The notes under the pieces are model-generated. The model saw only the letters and a program-made list of their open reading frames with translations, ran no database searches and was not told the DNA's origin. Below, one piece after another: positions 29,959-31,477 of a stretch of 31,477 bases of DNA. A program made the position numbers and the translations under genes. The DNA is from a virus. The DNA lies in the IMG/VR virus record IMGVR_UViG_3300044846_001402, positions 1 through 31,477 of that record; one strand, given 5' to 3'. Every line of letters begins with the position of its first letter. Positions within the stretch are counted from its first letter, which is position 1.

Positions 29959-31161
29959 ATGAGCACAATCAAAGGATATAAACCACATGCCAATCAGCGA
30001 CTGATCCATGATGCCATCAACAAGGGATCAGAGAAATATATCGCTTTAAATATTGGGAGGCAATTTGGCAAGACTATGCTCGGCATCAATCAGATGCTGT
30101 ACTGGGCCATCAATGACAAAGGATGCAATATCGCCTGGATCACTCCAGTGTACAAGCAAGGGAAAAAAGTATTCAGCGAGATGGAGAGAGCCACAGCTTC
30201 CAGTGGATTATTCGACTTCAATAAATCAGATCTAATCATTAGTGGATTTGGATCCACAATCACATTTTTTTCTGGTGAGCGCCCAGATAATATACGAGGG
30301 AATACATTCGACTATCTGATAATCGATGAGATGGCATTCACCAGGCCAGAGCTTTGGGATGAGGTGCTGAGTGCGACTGTTTTGGTGAAGGGTAAAAAGG
30401 TGCTATTCATCAGCACTCCCAAAGGTAAAAATCACTTCCATCGGATATGCATGCAACCTAACTATGATACCAGATATCGGTACTTTCATTTTACATCATA
30501 TGACAATCCGATGATTCATCCAGCGGATCTGGAAGAGAGGAAGCGATCCATGCCAGATCACATATTTCGCCAGGAGTACCTGGCCGAATTCATCGACAAT
30601 GCCAGTGGCCTATTTAAGAATGTGAGGGCCTCATCTGGTACCTGGGAGCCGAAAGGTAAATCATATGCTGGCCTGGACATTGGCCGAGCGGATGACTATA
30701 CTGTGCTCACCATCTTGAATGAGGATGGCCAGATGATCCATGTGGAGAGATGGCGCCATGATGAGTGGAGCAAGATCATCGATAAGGTGGCCAATGTGAT
30801 CAAGGCCTTTAATGCGGTGACTGTGGTGGAGGTGAACAATCAAGGGGATGTATTTTATGAGATGCTGCAAACTAAATGCAGAAACCAGGTGCATCCATTC
30901 GTCACCACATCGAAGAGCAAGCCGATGATTATTGAGGATCTCGCACTGGCATTCGAGCAAGGTGATATCAAGGTCACATCTGATCAATGGCTGATTGATG
31001 AGCTTGAGAATTTTACTTACATTTACAATGTCAATACTCGCAAGGTGCAATATTCAGCACCATCTGGGATGCATGATGATGGAGTGATGAGTACAGCTCT
31101 GGCCATGCATGCACTGAAGCACTATCGAATGAAAGGAAAATATAAAATATTAAGAGCATGA
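29959..31161 (+). CDS. terL: Terminase large subunit
   Basis: I start at 29959 (MSTIKGYKPHANQRLIHDAI), 400 residues; upstream codons in frame belong to the terminator/promoter. The ATPase has Walker A GRQFGKT (33-39), Walker B LIIDEM (Asp123, Glu124) and an STPKG segment near 152-156. The nuclease begins AGLDIGRADD (Asp240, Asp245) and ends MHDDGVMSTALAMHA (Asp near 375). The protein cuts concatemers and drives DNA into the capsid. It opens the late unit and overlaps the next gene by ATGA. Confidence 0.93.
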   Translation: MSTIKGYKPHANQRLIHDAINKGSEKYIALNIGRQFGKTMLGINQMLYWAINDKGCNIAWITPVYKQGKKVFSEMERATASSGLFDFNKSDLIISGFGSTITFFSGERPDNIRGNTFDYLIIDEMAFTRPELWDEVLSATVLVKGKKVLFISTPKGKNHFHRICMQPNYDTRYRYFHFTSYDNPMIHPADLEERKRSMPDHIFRQEYLAEFIDNASGLFKNVRASSGTWEPKGKSYAGLDIGRADDYTVLTILNEDGQMIHVERWRHDEWSKIIDKVANVIKAFNAVTVVEVNNQGDVFYEMLQTKCRNQVHPFVTTSKSKPMIIEDLALAFEQGDIKVTSDQWLIDELENFTYIYNVNTRKVQYSAPSGMHDDGVMSTALAMHALKHYRMKGKYKILRA

Positions 31162-31477
31162 AAGCAATCGAAATCACACTACCAGCTACATTGAGCCAAT
31201 GCACTCCAGAGATGCTCTCAAAGTGGCTACTCATTGCACCTGTATTTCATGAAGCAAAAGAGAATCTATCTGCATCGCTGGACTTTCAATGCCAGGTGAT
31301 ATCCATCTTCAGTGGCCTATCTGTGAATAAGGTGAGGAAGGCCCATGTGGATGATGTGATTGAATGCTTTACACATATTCTGGATATGCTTTCAACGTAT
31401 AAACAGAAGGAGATCCCATCTGGGAGAGTGGAGATTGATAACCAGGTGTATATCTTTGAGCCAGATTTCTCCATCAT
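31158..31477 (+). CDS. Tail assembly chaperone-like protein, 5' part (continues at position 1)
   Basis: The start ATG at 31158 overlaps the terL stop (ATGA). The visible protein starts MKAIEITLPATLSQCTPEML and carries a second segment FHEAKENLSASLDFQCQVIS before reaching the repeated end region. Position 31308 corresponds to window position 1 in the same frame, so the rest of the gene is at 1-659. The right copy encodes EIDNQV where the left copy encodes DIDGHV. The role is explained under the left part. Confidence 0.75.
   Translation, partial: MKAIEITLPATLSQCTPEMLSKWLLIAPVFHEAKENLSASLDFQCQVISIFSGLSVNKVRKAHVDDVIECFTHILDMLSTYKQKEIPSGRVEIDNQVYIFEPDFSI
31308..31477. repeat. Terminal direct repeat, right copy
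   Basis: Matches 1-170 with five base differences (window positions 31325, 31433, 31440, 31441 and 31445). The differences change three codons (D to E, G to N, H to Q) and leave one silent change. This is most likely circular assembly of mixed strains. Confidence 0.9.

Noticed and set aside
1-31477. Integrase, lysogeny repressor/operator pair or attachment site
   Set aside because: No tyrosine or serine recombinase motif was found; HTH genes at 21836 and 28054 alone do not support lysogeny.
1-31477. tRNA or rRNA genes
   Set aside because: No cloverleaf with T-loop GTTCGA-type sequence was noticed by eye in either strand; a tRNA scan could still find one.

Overview
This window is very probably a complete or almost complete small siphovirus genome that infects a Bacteroidota host, drawn as a linear contig from a circular map. 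The last 170 bases (31308-31477) repeat the first 170 with five differences, so the unique sequence is about 31.3 kb. The host guess rests on promoter-like sites of the Bacteroidota type (TAnnTTTG, once with a TTTG 19 bases upstream), on the scarcity of Shine-Dalgarno leaders with many ATGA start/stop overlaps, and on several structural proteins that resemble families I associate with Bacteroidota phages. GC content looks close to 40%. I see no integrase, partition gene, tRNA, CRISPR array or insertion sequence, so nothing indicates lysogeny by integration.

Late region, clockwise from the large terminase at 29959: terL, then a gene that crosses the contig ends and carries a likely programmed -1 frameshift on a run of nine T (tail assembly chaperone type), a gp10-like connector, two large tail proteins and the tape measure (to 7208). 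A single minus-strand gene for a stealth-like glycosyltransferase (7842-7156) interrupts the block. The head genes follow: a prohead protease fused to a HAD phosphatase domain (7867), a putative scaffold, the major capsid protein (9413), a tail-tube candidate, two small proteins, the portal with a fused C-terminal domain (11544), a head-tail adaptor and a tail-terminator-like protein. After these come the tail fibre (14732), a holin, a one-piece spanin, a cysteine-peptidase/amidase lysin and a metallophosphoesterase. A strong terminator at 19289 closes this unit.

Early region, 19340-29940: the best promoter of the window (19340-19370) drives a string of short, tightly overlapping genes. They include a zinc-ribbon protein, a DNA methyltransferase, an orphan DnaA domain-IV-like protein and a winged-helix protein. 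Next comes a 290-base non-coding stretch (22094-22384) with a large dyad and repeated AGGTGTAAAAA units, probably the replication origin or an operator. It is followed by a primase-polymerase/helicase, a VRR-NUC nuclease, an ERF annealing protein with a YqaJ-type exonuclease (a recombination pair), an SSB-like protein with an acidic tail, a sigma-like factor and a small terminase candidate. A strong terminator at 29910-29945 separates this unit from terL, which has its own weak promoter.

Together the genes suggest host RNA polymerase reading the early unit, replication starting near 22.1-22.3 kb with DnaA-like and primase functions, and a phage sigma-like protein possibly switching on the late unit at terL. 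Two segments, the C-terminal part of the tail fibre with the following gene and the middle of the methyltransferase, differ in base style and completely lack GATC, which is otherwise very frequent. They look like recent imports.
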